From Akkermansia muciniphila (GTDB lineage: Bacteria; Verrucomicrobiota; Verrucomicrobiia; Limisphaerales; F1-80-MAGS106): a stretch of DNA of 40,286 nt. The DNA lies in the NCBI GenBank assembly GCA_945865375.1, contig CAMBEJ010000034.1:1-40286 (forward strand), in the 5' to 3' direction. Position 1 is the stretch's first letter. The number at the start of each line of letters is the position of its first letter. Under the pieces are notes generated by a model. That model was not told the DNA's origin, made no database searches, and saw nothing but the letters and a program-made list of their open reading frames with translations. This document shows positions 9,069 through 18,291 of the stretch, one piece after another. The position numbers and the translations under genes were made by a program.

Positions 9069-9218
9069 TTAACCAACGTGGGGGCAACAAAGTGGTGCGC
9101 TATTTAGCCGCTCGATGGCATCGACAAGGATTTCGTGGGAGGCCAGGCATCCGGGGCACTCGGGTTTCGCTGGTATGGCGTGATGACTGGTTTTTGCGGG
9201 GCAGGCCGGGGTACTCAT
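9069..9218 (-). CDS. Small cysteine-rich protein
   Basis: A 49-residue protein started at the ATG at 9218, which is preceded by AAGGCG and lies 11 bases after the stop of the HTH gene. Cysteines occur as PACPA, ECPGCLA and LCCPHVG, which could bind zinc. Position inside the replication operon supports it being real. No family recognised. Confidence 0.5.
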   Translation of the reverse strand: MSTPACPAKTSHHAIPAKPECPGCLASHEILVDAIERLNSAPLCCPHVG

Positions 9219-9228
9219 TTTGCGCCTT

Positions 9229-9492
9229 TCACTTTGCTGTTTTAAGAGCGAAGTTCCGAAGTGCATCGTCCACGGCTACAGGTGAAAACCGGGTGAGCCT
9301 ACCAATGCGAATCTGTGGAATCCGGCCAGCAGCAGTCCACGACTGGACGGTTCGAGGCGCCACACGAAGGCGGAGGGCGAGTTGGCCTATAGTTTCGTAG
9401 GCCAAGCCAACGGCGGGGGTTTGAATTTGCGGCAAACCGGATTTGGTATCAGTGACGCAAGCGGCGGTGGATGATTTTTTCTTCTTCATCAT
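9229..9492 (-). CDS. Excisionase-like helix-turn-helix DNA-binding protein
   Basis: An 87-residue protein starting with MMKKKKSS at 9492; an upstream ATG at 9513 is possible. Residues 35-80 form a MerR/Xis-type winged HTH (ETIGQLALRLRVAPRTVQSW, then AAGRIPQIRIGRLTRFS), the helix_turn_helix_17 pattern. It sits downstream of the integrase and at the head of the primase-helicase operon. It probably steers excision or represses the replication operon. Confidence 0.75.
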   Translation of the reverse strand: MMKKKKSSTAACVTDTKSGLPQIQTPAVGLAYETIGQLALRLRVAPRTVQSWTAAGRIPQIRIGRLTRFSPVAVDDALRNFALKTAK

Positions 9493-9718
9493 CCAAAGGT
9501 AATGAAAACCCACTCGCGCGAAGTTGCAGGCGAAAGTGTTGTTTGGTTAACGGGCGTCCGTGCTTTGCTTCGCCCAAAGTGAAGAGTTGCGCGTTTTGTT
9601 TGCGGAAAGCTCGGGGTCGAAGTCGTTTTGCTTGCGGTTGATCGGGAAACTCCTCCCTTTGTGCGGGAAGTTGAGCGTCTTTGGCCGGTGCAAGCGTTTA
9701 TTTGCGTCTTAAGCCCAT

Positions 9719-10273
9719 TCAGCCATGAAATTTGTGTTCAGGGAGGCCCCCGCCGCCGCGCTTTCGTCGCTTTGTGTTGGCTTTGCGGACTTTGTAACCC
9801 TTTTTGCCAAGGACACTCCGCACCTTGCTAAGTCCCTCAATTTTGAAATCCCGCATCCGGTTGGCCCAACCTTGCCAGATGCATTCATCTGGAAACTCCT
9901 GAGGTAAATCCTCCTCTTGTGAGTCGATGAATTCCTTGATCTTCTCCTCTCTGGTTTTCAGACCGCGAAAAACATGTTTCCCTATAACCTTCAGAAACTC
10001 TTCCTTGGTTGCCGGGAACTTTGCAGGCATGGGAACCTTAGTTATCCACTCGTTCCACTCGTCTGGAGCAATCTTGTCGATTCCATCCTCTCGTCTGTTC
10101 TTAGCAACCCGTCCGGAGTCCTCAGTCAATGCGCTCCCCGCCAACCTAAAGAGATCCAAAGCACCACGAATCGCGGCGTCTTGATTGAGCGCGGCGAATC
10201 GCGGTTGTGAAGCCAGCATGGCCAACCCCATCGGCGTCAAATCCGTTTCACTTGGTTCATTTGATTGAAGCAT
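9719..10273 (-). CDS. Hypothetical protein encoded behind the integrase
   Basis: About 184 residues, starting at the ATG at 10273, which overlaps the 3' end of the integrase by 17 bases; an alternative ATG lies at 10297. The C-terminus is strongly basic (GKKGYKVRKANTKRRKRGGG), which suggests nucleic-acid binding. The middle is charged and helical. I recognise no family. Tight coupling to the integrase suggests a role in recombination or its control. Confidence 0.6.
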   Translation of the reverse strand: MLQSNEPSETDLTPMGLAMLASQPRFAALNQDAAIRGALDLFRLAGSALTEDSGRVAKNRREDGIDKIAPDEWNEWITKVPMPAKFPATKEEFLKVIGKHVFRGLKTREEKIKEFIDSQEEDLPQEFPDECIWQGWANRMRDFKIEGLSKVRSVLGKKGYKVRKANTKRRKRGGGGLPEHKFHG

Positions 10274-11585
10274 GGAGTTGTGAAAGTTGAATGACATCTT
10301 CGTGCTGTGTCGGCATGATCGAGAACCACTCCTTGCCTTCTGCTTCGGTCGCCAAGGCTCGGTAGTTCGAAAAAATGATGGCGGGCGAGTTTCCGGCGTC
10401 CAGCGCCACCGCTGGCACGTCCTTTTGGGTGGCGGTTTTGTAAGTGATAAAACTGTGGCGTAATCCGTTCCTCACCCACTTCACGCCCGCACGCTTGGCG
10501 GCCCTGCCCCATCGGGCACCTAAAGTATTCCCTTGGAGGTCCCCAGCACACGGATTCACCGGGCCGAATGGTCGGCTGTGGGATGTCAGCCAAGCAGCCA
10601 GATTGTCAGAGATCGGGACAAGCCTCCGGGTTGCGGTTTTGGAATTGGCAGCGTTCACAACGATGTTTCGCTGCAAGAGTCGAACGTCAGACCAGTCCAG
10701 GCGGGCAACCTCGGCGACCCGCAACCCAGCGAACGCGGCAATTGCCAAGCTGGGAACAATATCCGAACCAGCGGCAGCCAGGATCAAGGCAACCTCGCTT
10801 GGCGTGTAGGTGCCAATGGAGCCATGAGCCTTCCTGGGGGGCTCGATGTCTGAAACTTCCAACGCCGTCTCGGTGGCGATGTACTTTCGGCGGCGGGCAA
10901 AATTGAACAGCGAGGCGATGGCGCGGAGCGAGTTCTCACGGCTTCGAGGGGCAGCCGGTTGCCCGTTCTTGCCGTGAGTGAGTGCCGTGACGTAATCGGC
11001 GATCTGCATGGCCGTGACGTCCCGGATCAAGGTTGAGAAGGCTCGGCCAAAGCGTCCCAAGCGGATTTCAAGGTCGCGCAGATGAACCGAGGAACATCCG
11101 TTGGCCCTCCGGTCGGCGATGAATTCCACAACCACTTCCACGACCGTCTTTCGAGGCGCATTAGCCGGGTGGCGCCTGGCAAAGTCCGCCACAGCTTCTT
11201 CCAGCTTCGTCCCAGACGGCAGGCCCGTCAGCGCGCGCGCCAGCAGCGTTGTGCCGTGGGACAGGGAAAGACCGAAAGGTTGAAGCGTCCGCCTGGCCTC
11301 CAGGAGCTCGTGGACGTCCCCGTTGCTCAACTCCATGGCGTCCACTTGGCCGTTGGACAGGCGCGTGGCGATCTTCTCCGCCTCCTGTTTGGCGGCTTCG
11401 GGGTCGGCGATGTTGAGGACCTTCCGTTGCCCTGAGAACTCGCGCCAAACGACCGAGTGCCGGTCATAGAGCTTTCCCCCGGCACGGGTGGGATTGGTGT
11501 AGATTTTGACGGTGATCGAGCCTCTACGGACTTCGATGGGTTTCAGGCTTCGGGCCTTGCGGAGCTTGGAAGTTTGCGTCTTCAT
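10257..11585 (-). CDS. Tyrosine site-specific recombinase (integrase)
   Basis: A 442-residue integrase, taken from the ATG at 11585 (MKTQTSKLRKARSLKP); an upstream ATG at 11615 is less likely. Residues 160-230 form a SAM-like core-binding domain (VEVVVEFIADRRANGCSSVH). The catalytic domain shows the first Arg in FAGLRVAEVARLDW, the beta-hairpin Lys in NSKTATRRLVPI, the second Arg in RNGLRHSFITYKTA and the Tyr in SPAIIFSNYRAL. The two usual His positions are Asn here (NGLR for HxLR, GNS for GHS), which in my recollection is common in this Verrucomicrobial subfamily. The gene begins 64 bases from the 3' end of tRNA-Leu, the classic position for an integrase that targets that tRNA. Confidence 0.92.
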   Translation of the reverse strand: MKTQTSKLRKARSLKPIEVRRGSITVKIYTNPTRAGGKLYDRHSVVWREFSGQRKVLNIADPEAAKQEAEKIATRLSNGQVDAMELSNGDVHELLEARRTLQPFGLSLSHGTTLLARALTGLPSGTKLEEAVADFARRHPANAPRKTVVEVVVEFIADRRANGCSSVHLRDLEIRLGRFGRAFSTLIRDVTAMQIADYVTALTHGKNGQPAAPRSRENSLRAIASLFNFARRRKYIATETALEVSDIEPPRKAHGSIGTYTPSEVALILAAAGSDIVPSLAIAAFAGLRVAEVARLDWSDVRLLQRNIVVNAANSKTATRRLVPISDNLAAWLTSHSRPFGPVNPCAGDLQGNTLGARWGRAAKRAGVKWVRNGLRHSFITYKTATQKDVPAVALDAGNSPAIIFSNYRALATEAEGKEWFSIMPTQHEDVIQLSQLHASIK

Positions 11586-11651
11586 GCGCAAAAACTGTAT
11601 CCAAACTGTATCCAAACATCAAATAATTTCTGTAAGTAGTTGATATAGTGG

Positions 11652-11736
11652 TGCCGGTGGTGGGACTCGAACCCACACGATCTGTTAAGATCCCAGGATT
11701 TTAAGTCCTGTGCGTCTGCCATTTCGCCACACCGGC
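11652..11736 (-). tRNA. tRNA-Leu (anticodon UAA)
   Basis: The minus strand folds into a class II tRNA of 85 bases: acceptor GCCGGTG pairs with CACCGGC, discriminator A, encoded CCA at 11649-11651, D-arm region TGGCGAAATGGCAGACGC, anticodon stem CAGGA/TCCTG with loop CTTAAAA (anticodon TAA), a long variable arm and a GGGTTCGAGTCCC T-arm. It is the likely integration target of the neighbouring integrase. A 5'-half copy is present at 18888-18926. Confidence 0.95.
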
Positions 11737-11740
11737 AACC
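11698..11740 (-). repeat. 43-bp direct repeat, copy 1 (tRNA-Leu 5' half, att-like)
   Basis: This stretch, from the anticodon loop through the 5' end of the tRNA plus four bases, is identical to 18888-18930. The identity breaks at the anticodon loop, a common crossover site of tyrosine recombinases. Weaker similarity continues to the right of both copies. Confidence 0.85.
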
Positions 11741-11787
11741 GTTGATTACGAATTCCTGACAACCTGCTCTCTCAGTGTTGAGTAAAG

Positions 11788-11991
11788 TTGCGACACTTTT
11801 TGCGACACCTCAACCGCATGAAACGGCAAGAAACCGGATGTGATCCTCAATCCGGGTCGCTGGTAGCTCAATCTCACGGGCGGCATTCTTATCAGAAGGT
11901 CGTGGAGGGGCGCAAGCAACCAATCCTGGGCAGATTGGTCATCGTTCTTGCAAGAGTTTCACGGCCGACGTATCGTTGTCACAATTCCTGA
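11788..11991 (+). pseudogene. Short remnant related to 18931-19212
   Basis: The frame contains GRHSYQKVVEGRKQPI, which matches GRHSYQKDPNWRKQPI in the remnant right of the second tRNA repeat; the DNA is also alike there. The sequence resembles the N-terminal arm of a Verrucomicrobial tyrosine integrase, but I am unsure of that family. Catalytic parts are missing. It supports repeated integration events at this tRNA. Confidence 0.4.
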
Positions 11992-12006
11992 ACAGTATCA
12001 CCTCCG

Positions 12007-12831
12007 ATGCAGGCAGATCACTCAAAGCAAACGTGCCGATCGGGAAAGCGCCGCGAGCGTGTTTCCACTCCTATCGCCTTCACGTTGATCGAGCTTCTCG
12101 TGGTGATCTCGATCATCGCGGTGCTTGCTTCGATGCTCCTGCCCTCGTTGAGCAAAGCCAAAGGGAAAGCTCAGGCCATTTATTGCCTCAACCATGTCAA
12201 GCAGCTGGGAGTGGCGACTCACCTTTACTCAGGTGACAACGATGAGTGGTTCCCTCCCATCCAGGCCAGGATCGCTGATGGTGAAACCTCGTGGCGCCCT
12301 TATCTCTACAGCTACGTCAGCCAGAATCCCCAAGTTTATGATTGCCCGGTCGAGAAGGAAGAGGTCTACGCATTGGCCCGTCGCGCTGGGCAGAAGACAG
12401 GGCCCGGGAGCAAATGGCTTCTCGGTCAACAAACCGACGCTGAGATTGATATCCCAAGCGGCCTCGGAGCGGTCAATGTGCACTGGGAATCGGGAGGTGC
12501 TCCCCCACCCTTTGGTCGCCCGCAAGGATACGAGAACAACCTGTGCCGGTGGCCCCGAGTCGAAACTGCGTCGCGATTGCTGCTCTTTGGCGACGGCCAC
12601 AGTGATGTCAATAGCGTGTGGCCGCGTGACCGGTGGTGGATCTGGAAGGAACTCGGATCGGCCAATGCGCCCGGTTTTAACCGGCTGGCCCAAGGTGATA
12701 AGGGTTCCGTGCGTCATAATCGAAGATCTAACTACGTCTTTGCCGACGGCCACGGGGAAACACTCGATCCAGGGCGCATTCCCTGTAACACCACTGAGTG
12801 CTGGTGGTCTGCGAAAGCTGACCCTCATTGA
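12007..12831 (+). CDS. Type II secretion/pseudopilin-like protein with prepilin N-terminal methylation motif
   Basis: A 274-residue protein. Residues 22-45 show the prepilin cleavage and methylation signal (PIA then [20 protein letters not shown]), with Ala instead of Gly before the cleaved bond and the conserved Glu at +5. The C-terminus carries [15 protein letters not shown], the short 'DG H' tail of the large Planctomycetes/Verrucomicrobia pseudopilin family. Residues [20 protein letters not shown] are typical of that family. It would be inserted in the inner membrane and processed by a prepilin peptidase. Many paralogues usually exist per genome and their roles are poorly known. The next gene encodes a membrane-anchored protein often found beside such pseudopilins. 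Confidence 0.88.
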   Translation: MQADHSKQTCRSGKRRERVSTPIAFTLIELLVVISIIAVLASMLLPSLSKAKGKAQAIYCLNHVKQLGVATHLYSGDNDEWFPPIQARIADGETSWRPYLYSYVSQNPQVYDCPVEKEEVYALARRAGQKTGPGSKWLLGQQTDAEIDIPSGLGAVNVHWESGGAPPPFGRPQGYENNLCRWPRVETASRLLLFGDGHSDVNSVWPRDRWWIWKELGSANAPGFNRLAQGDKGSVRHNRRSNYVFADGHGETLDPGRIPCNTTECWWSAKADPH

Positions 12832-13014
12832 GCCCGTCAGGAGCCGTAACAAATAAGATTTACAACATCCCTCAGAACTTTTGATCGTGACCGAGATGCG
12901 AACGAAGTGCTTATCCCCTGTGATCTGTAAAGAAAGAGCAACGACGGCCATGACTAAAATGGCAAGCGCAGTTTCAACAGTTATTTATTGCCGGCTCCTC
13001 AGTGGAAACAAGTC

Positions 13015-13512
13015 ATGAACTGGACAAGGCGCAACGTGGGTCTTCTGGTCACCGCATTCGGAATGTTTTGTTTCGCGGGGGTGTTGTTAAGGTCGTTTTG
13101 GCGCAACGATTCCGGGGTGTCAGAGCAGGCGTTTTTTTATGACCTCAGTGAAAAGAAACTTTTTGTTGCCGATCGCGGCCAGATTCCACCCATCCGCGGC
13201 CTCAATAACACGACCGAGGATGGGGTCCGCGCCGTGGTCATTTCGACGAACGGACAGCCCAAAGACAAGGCGACTTGGCAGATCGCATACCTGGAGATGT
13301 ACTCGCCCGAGCTCAAGAAGGAATTGACTGCCGCGAAGGCCGCCGGGATCGCCTCCAGTGTGAGCCGCGGCGCAGCCCAGGCACTTCGGTTCGTCAAGCG
13401 GGTTGGTGATGCCCAATGGGTTTCGTTGACCTCCAACGAAGGCGAGCAGCTCGTCACCGAATGGGTTGCTTTGGGAACCGGCGGCACTCAAGCCGTGGTT
13501 TGCTCCCCTTGA
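13015..13512 (+). CDS. Membrane-anchored hypothetical protein, pseudopilin neighbour
   Basis: About 165 residues from the ATG at 13015 (MNWTRRNVGLLVTAFGMFCF); an earlier in-frame start at 12988 would add nine residues. One N-terminal membrane helix (residues 7-27) is followed by a soluble domain with FFYDLSEKKLFVADRGQIPP, IRGLNNTTEDGVRAVVISTN and a C-terminal region ending in VVCSP. I recognise the pattern as a conserved family of Verrucomicrobia without known function, usually encoded next to prepilin-like genes. It probably sits in the inner membrane with the domain outside. Confidence 0.7.
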   Translation: MNWTRRNVGLLVTAFGMFCFAGVLLRSFWRNDSGVSEQAFFYDLSEKKLFVADRGQIPPIRGLNNTTEDGVRAVVISTNGQPKDKATWQIAYLEMYSPELKKELTAAKAAGIASSVSRGAAQALRFVKRVGDAQWVSLTSNEGEQLVTEWVALGTGGTQAVVCSP

Positions 13513-13539
13513 CCGCTTTTGCCTCACTCACCCTAGCTA

Positions 13540-15633
13540 TTGAAAACTATGAAAAGAAATAGACAACCCCACCCAACACTCTGGCTTCGGACCCTGCCGA
13601 GCGCGTTGTTCATCCTCGCCGCCCTGGGCTCCGACTCTCTCGCCCAAACCGCCTCCGTTGTCTCAAACCACGACTCCTATCACCCGGGAGAGCCCATCAC
13701 GGTGTCGTTTTCCGGGGGGCCCGGGGCCAAGAAGGATTGGATCGGCGTTTACCCGGAAGGAGTTGTCCCAGGCACACAGGGCGCCACCCTCTGGAATTAC
13801 GTGGACAACACTCGCGCGGGCAACACCGGTTTTAGCGAAGGCCTCGTCACGTTTCCCCCCGGGTTGAACTTCGCTGGGACGTGGTTTGCCTACCTGCTGG
13901 CGAATGATGGCTACACCAAGTTGGCGGAAACTTCTTTCTCCGTCGTGGACCCGGGCGCTCCGCTTGTCCACTCGAAGAAACGTGTCTATAAACCCGGTGA
14001 GACCCTCTCGATCACTTTCGCAAACGGGCCCGCGAACTCCAAGGATTGGGTTGGCATCTATCCCGATGGCGTGGTTCCGGGAAGCCAGGCTTCGACCCTC
14101 TGGTTTTACGTGGACGGGACCGGCAGTGGCGCGGCAGGCAAGGCCGAGGGGACCATCCTTTTCAACGCGGGCCTCGACAAGGTTGGCAACTACGTGGCCT
14201 TCCTGCTGGAAAACGATGGCTACACCGTGCTCGCTCGTGAAACCTTCAAGGTGCAAGTCAATGCCAGTGACGCCCCGAGAATCCTGTCTATCGAACCCGC
14301 AAACGAATCCAGCAACGCTCCGCCCGCCCCGCTCTTTTCCGCAACGGTCTTCAATGCCAGCGTCAAGGTTGTCGCTTCGTCCCTGTCCCTCTCCTTGGAT
14401 GGTGTCAAGATCCCACACCTGCTCCGGGATCTGGTGGACAAACTGCTGGTGACCTATGCGGGTGACCAAGCGCTGCCTTCGAATTCCAAACACGTTTTTT
14501 CGCTCGTTTTTGCGGATACGGCCGGAGCCCGATATACCAACGCCGTCAGTTTCACAATAGGAACCTACAACGAGATCAAACTGCCGAGCCCGTTGTTCAT
14601 GCAGAATTTCGACTCGACTCCCGAGGGAAAACTTCCGCCAGGTTGGACCGAAAAAAGTTATTCAGAAGTGCAAAATGAGGATGTCGATTTTAACAATTTG
14701 GATTCAGGTGCCTTCAAGACATGGACAACAGTTGATGTTTCCCGATTCCGCAGCACATTTGTCACCTACAGCAACCCGGAAACCGCAGCCGCCGAGGCTG
14801 CCGATTACCAACGCGTGCTGCGCTCCGCTGGTTTGTCCGTCGTCAACGGATCGGTGATCCGAGAACTGGCTCAAGGACGGATGATCTTCGGTAATTCTGG
14901 ATACCGTCGCGGACGCAGCCAGGTGATGTTCCTCACCACTCCCGACTTCGATCTCAGTGGCAAAAGCCACATCTTCCTCAGCTATCATAGTCTTTGGGAA
15001 CAAAACCAGGACAGCATCGCCGCCGTGGAGTATTCCATCGATGCGGGGCAGAATTGGTTGCCTGTCGTGTATCATCTTGATCCGGTTGACGTAAAAACCA
15101 ACGAGGTGGGCCAGGTCGACATCGAAACCACTTTCACTACCGAATATGGAGATGTGGCGCGTTATACGGATGAACAGGGCAACGAGGTGGGCGGCAGTTA
15201 TGGGGCATTCTTGAGCGCAAAACTCAGCTTGATCCTGCCGGAGCATGTTCAAGCGCGAATTAACGATAGCCCCTCCGATGGCAAACGCGTGGAGTTGTTC
15301 CGACTCAGCCAAGCTGATGGCCAAAAGTCAGTGCGTGTGCGCTTCGCCCACGCCGGCACGGACAGTTGGTATTGGGGACTTGACGACGTCGGGGTTTACA
15401 GCATCAACCCGGCGCCGATCTCACCCCCTCGGTTGGCAATTCTGAAAACCCCATCGGGTTTGAAGATTTCGTCCTCTGGTGTCGTCGCGGGCACTTTACT
15501 GGAGAGCACGGACTCGCTTTCGAACCCCTCGTGGACTCCGCTCCCCGCCCTCTCGCCGGGAATTGCCGAAGTTCAAATCTTAGAGAATCAGATCACAGGA
15601 GCGGCCCGCTACTACCGATTGCGCAACCCCTGA
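13540..15633 (+). CDS. Large secreted protein with two tandem SKICH/Ig-like repeats
   Basis: A 697-residue protein with a signal peptide (RTLPSALFILAALGSDSLAQ). Residues 40-140 and 145-240 are an internal duplication: each has a 'YxPGExxxxxFxxGP..xKDWxGxYPxGxVPGxQ..TLWxYVD' core and ends in 'LLxNDGYTxLAxxxF', a beta-sandwich unit similar to the SKICH-like N-terminal modules of some phosphatases. A third Ig-like segment follows (about 245-345). Residues 350-600 contain a jelly-roll-like region with FDLSGKSHIFLSYHSLWEQN and SWYWGLDDVGVYSI, as in MAM/LamG-type adhesive domains. No catalytic motif is seen. It is followed by a strong terminator and forms a plus-strand group with the two genes before it. 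Confidence 0.75.
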   Translation: MKTMKRNRQPHPTLWLRTLPSALFILAALGSDSLAQTASVVSNHDSYHPGEPITVSFSGGPGAKKDWIGVYPEGVVPGTQGATLWNYVDNTRAGNTGFSEGLVTFPPGLNFAGTWFAYLLANDGYTKLAETSFSVVDPGAPLVHSKKRVYKPGETLSITFANGPANSKDWVGIYPDGVVPGSQASTLWFYVDGTGSGAAGKAEGTILFNAGLDKVGNYVAFLLENDGYTVLARETFKVQVNASDAPRILSIEPANESSNAPPAPLFSATVFNASVKVVASSLSLSLDGVKIPHLLRDLVDKLLVTYAGDQALPSNSKHVFSLVFADTAGARYTNAVSFTIGTYNEIKLPSPLFMQNFDSTPEGKLPPGWTEKSYSEVQNEDVDFNNLDSGAFKTWTTVDVSRFRSTFVTYSNPETAAAEAADYQRVLRSAGLSVVNGSVIRELAQGRMIFGNSGYRRGRSQVMFLTTPDFDLSGKSHIFLSYHSLWEQNQDSIAAVEYSIDAGQNWLPVVYHLDPVDVKTNEVGQVDIETTFTTEYGDVARYTDEQGNEVGGSYGAFLSAKLSLILPEHVQARINDSPSDGKRVELFRLSQADGQKSVRVRFAHAGTDSWYWGLDDVGVYSINPAPISPPRLAILKTPSGLKISSSGVVAGTLLESTDSLSNPSWTPLPALSPGIAEVQILENQITGAARYYRLRNP

Positions 15634-15982
15634 TCTGACCCCGGCGCGACGAGCGACGCGAGTCCCTGTTTCAACCCCGTGAACAGTGGTTGAACTCACA
15701 CAGAAAAATGGTACCGCAAGAAATTGCGGAAATCTGAGGTCACCTTTCTCCTTTTCGCACCCGCTTCCGTTCCCTAGCCCCACTTTCTACACTGGGGCAT
15801 TTTTTTTCTGGCGACCCGAGGATTTCCTGGGATTTCTCGAAATTTATCGGCAAAGGTCTTCACTACATTTTTTGAGCTCCGACGTCAGTTGATCATCGTT
15901 TGTTCTGCGCTCAGACGGGGGGGTGGTTGATCGGGCAGCTTCATTTTGAGCCGTGCCAGCAGCAAATCCACGTGCACGCACT
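15634..15982. other. Gene-free stretch before the RAYT element
   Basis: Apart from the terminator at 15776-15809 there is no convincing gene. A minus-strand frame near 15895-15980 (VHVDLLLARLKMKLPDQPPP) could be a fossil but is too short to name. Confidence 0.4.
15776..15809 (+). terminator. Rho-independent terminator
   Basis: GCCCCA and TGGGGC form a six-pair stem around a ten-base loop, followed by A and eight T. It lies 143 bases after the stop of the secreted-protein gene. Confidence 0.75.
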
Positions 15983-16626
15983 TGGGGTCACATCTCACAA
16001 TTAAACAATGGACACATGACGAGGGTGGGATAAAGCTGACGGTTATGGCCCGACCGTCGCGGATCGAGAAAGTGGGCGACCGGTATCACGTCACTGCCCG
16101 CGGCAACGAGCGCAAAGCCATCTTCCGTGACGACGCGGGTCGGCGGCATTTCCCGGAGATCATGGCTGAAATGGTCCGGCGCTTTCGCTTGCTCCTGCAC
16201 TGTTTTGTGCTCATGGACAACTGGGAGGCGATCCAGGATCAAGTCGTGTTGGGCGGGGCGGAGTTTTTCGCGGGCTTGAGGAAGCAGATTCGCGGGGAAG
16301 CCCAGGAGCAGGGGGGGACCGCGGCGGTTGATTGAAGTGCGTCCGGGCTTGGAGGTGGTCATAGCGGCAGTCGAACGGGTGAAAGGGGAGAAGTGGGATG
16401 AATTTCGTGATCGGCACGGAGATCGCGGTCGGGACCTAGTGCTGTATTTGGGACGCCGTCTGTGTGGTCTGAAGCTGAAGGAACTGGCGGCGGCGGTAGG
16501 GTTGCCGAACTACAGCGTAGTGGCGACGAACACCAAACGCTATAAACAGCGGTTGCAAAGCGACCGCACCGAGCAAGCTCAAATGAAAGCGGTGGCTCAC
16601 TTGTTTAATTGTGAGATGTGACCCCA
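15983..16626 (+). mobile_element. Internally deleted RAYT-type element with 26-bp inverted ends
   Basis: The 26 bases at 15983-16008 are the exact reverse complement of 16601-16626 (ends in GGGGTCACATCTCACAATTA and its complement). Between them lies the decayed transposase reading frame at 16045-16621. The right end directly abuts an hsdS tail, so the insertion probably took place in or beside the hsdS gene. Confidence 0.8.
16045..16621 (+). pseudogene. REP-associated tyrosine (IS200-like Y1) transposase, decayed
   Basis: The frame from 16045 (MARPSRIEKVGDRYHVTARG, NERKAIFRDDAGRR, LLLHCFVLMDN) is the N-terminus of a RAYT/Y1 transposase. After FVLMDN the family continues with a HYHLL-type metal site, but here the catalytic middle is deleted and the frame runs into GLRKQIRGEAQEQGG and stops at 16335. 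The C-terminal part continues in another frame from about 16328 to 16621 (AAVERVKGEKWDEFRDRHGD, LKLKELAAAVGLPNYSVVAT), the usual helical C-terminal domain. With the HUH and Tyr region lost it cannot be active. Confidence 0.8.
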
Positions 16627-16793
16627 TGACCTCCTACGCCCAAATCACCGCCAACCTCCACCAATCCCGCACCCTCGCGACCCTGCGCGACACGACGCTG
16701 CCGAAGCTGCTGAGCGGGGAGTTGAGCGTGGCGGGCGAAACCGTGGAACGAACCAAAAATCCGTCGAATCACACAAAATTGGCAAAACAGTGA
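16626..16793 (+). pseudogene. 3' tail of a type I specificity gene (hsdS remnant)
   Basis: The frame reads ITANLHQSRTLATLRDTTLP and then KLLSGELSVAGE, which is the well-known C-terminal helix and tail of HsdS proteins ('LRDxLLPKLLSGEL'). Everything before it is missing and replaced by the RAYT element. It was part of an hsdS - ATPase - hsdR locus together with the next two entries. Confidence 0.75.
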
Positions 16794-16830
16794 ATCTATA
16801 CTTGCACTAAATAACGTTTATTGGCTGAAT

Positions 16831-18291
16831 ATGCCCATGGTTGTCTCCAAATCTGAATTGTTCGCCGTGCTGCGCCAGTATAATCCATGGTGGTCGGGCG
16901 GGCGTTTCCCCGACCTGCCGACGTGGCGGCGGGCGGCATTTCGGGAGATTTCGGCCTGGGCGGAGAACCCGCCCGCCGGTCGGGCACTGCTGCTGAGCGG
17001 GGCGCGGCAGGTGGGGAAGACGACGCTTTATCTCCAGGCGATTGATGAACTGCTGAATCGCGGGGTCGCGCCCACGAACATCCTTTACGCGACGTTTGAC
17101 CATCCGCTACTGAAGCTCATCGGGCTGGATGCGCTGCTGAAACTATGGCGCGAATTTGAGCCGGTGCGCGAGGGGCCGGAGTATTTGTTCCTCGATGAAA
17201 TCCAGGTGGCGAAGGACTGGCAGACGTGGCTGAAGCATCAGGTGGATTTTGAGAAACGCCGTCGCATCGCGGTTACGGGCTCGTCGACACCGCTCGTGGC
17301 GGAAGGCCAGGAGTCGGGTGTGGGCCGATGGCAGACAATCCGGCTGGCGACACTGTCGTTCTTTGAATACCTGCAAATCCGCAAGCTCTCGGTGCCGCCG
17401 CTGCCGGCGGTGGGTTCGTTGCTGGAGCTGTTTACGTGGGAGCCGGCACAGTTCGCGCGCTGGGGCGAGGAGGGGCGTCCGCTGGTCGGGCTGTTTCACG
17501 AGTATCTGCTGCGCGGTGGATTTCCGCAGAGCGCCATCGTGGAGAGCATTCATCTGGCGCAAAAACTCCTGCGGGAAGACATCGTGGACAAGGTGCTGAA
17601 GCGCGACATGACCGCTCTCTTCGGCGTGCGGCGGGTGTTGGAACTGGAGCAGGTGTTTCTCTATCTCTGCCTGCACGACGGCGGGCTGCTGAATCTGCCG
17701 GAGCTGTGCTCGAGCCTGCAACTGAAGCGGCCCACGGTGGGGAGCTTCATCGAACTGCTGGAGAGCACGCATCTCATTCACCGGCTGCTGCCTTTCGGCT
17801 ACGGGAAGCAGGTGCTCCGTGCGCGGGCCAAGATTTACCTCGCCGACGCGGCGATCGCACCGAGCGTGCTGCTCAAGGGGAAGGCGCTGCTGGAAGACCC
17901 GGATGCGCTGGGCCGCGCAGTGGAGACGGCGTTTTTCAAGCACGTGTTCACGCGCTACTACGCGCGCAGCGTCGGCTTTTCCTACTGGCGCGGAAAACAG
18001 GACCGAGAGGTGGACATCATTGCGGATCTCGATGGACGGCTAGTGCCGTTCGAGGTGAAGTATCGGGCACCGCAACACACGGGCGTTGGCGATTTGAAAG
18101 GGATGGTTGGTTTTTGTGCCGAACACAAAATCGAAACCGGCTACGTCATCACGCGCGAGATGACGGACTTTCAGGTGATGGAAATTGACCGTGAAGGGGC
18201 GAAGGCGCGGCTGCTGAAAATCCCCGCGCCGCTCGCGTGCTATTGGCTCGGGCGCTCGGAGTTGGAGTCGGCAAATCGAAGCGAGCCATGA
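16831..18291 (+). CDS. AAA-type ATPase with DUF4143, R-M-locus associated
   Basis: A 486-residue ATPase. The P-loop is GARQVGKTTLYLQ at about residues 54-66 and the Walker B is EYLFLDEIQVAKDWQTWLKH at about 112-131; sensor residues follow in RRRIAVTGSSTPL. The C-terminal third has the DUF4143 pattern with a PD-(D/E)XK-like block (FSYWRGKQDREVDIIADLDG, LVPFEVKYRA). Proteins of this kind are found between hsdS and hsdR in some type I R-M loci, and here the preceding fragment is an hsdS tail and the stop codon overlaps an hsdR start (ATGA at 18288-18291). The gene itself looks intact although its partners are broken. Its role in R-M is not established. Confidence 0.85.
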   Translation: MPMVVSKSELFAVLRQYNPWWSGGRFPDLPTWRRAAFREISAWAENPPAGRALLLSGARQVGKTTLYLQAIDELLNRGVAPTNILYATFDHPLLKLIGLDALLKLWREFEPVREGPEYLFLDEIQVAKDWQTWLKHQVDFEKRRRIAVTGSSTPLVAEGQESGVGRWQTIRLATLSFFEYLQIRKLSVPPLPAVGSLLELFTWEPAQFARWGEEGRPLVGLFHEYLLRGGFPQSAIVESIHLAQKLLREDIVDKVLKRDMTALFGVRRVLELEQVFLYLCLHDGGLLNLPELCSSLQLKRPTVGSFIELLESTHLIHRLLPFGYGKQVLRARAKIYLADAAIAPSVLLKGKALLEDPDALGRAVETAFFKHVFTRYYARSVGFSYWRGKQDREVDIIADLDGRLVPFEVKYRAPQHTGVGDLKGMVGFCAEHKIETGYVITREMTDFQVMEIDREGAKARLLKIPAPLACYWLGRSELESANRSEP

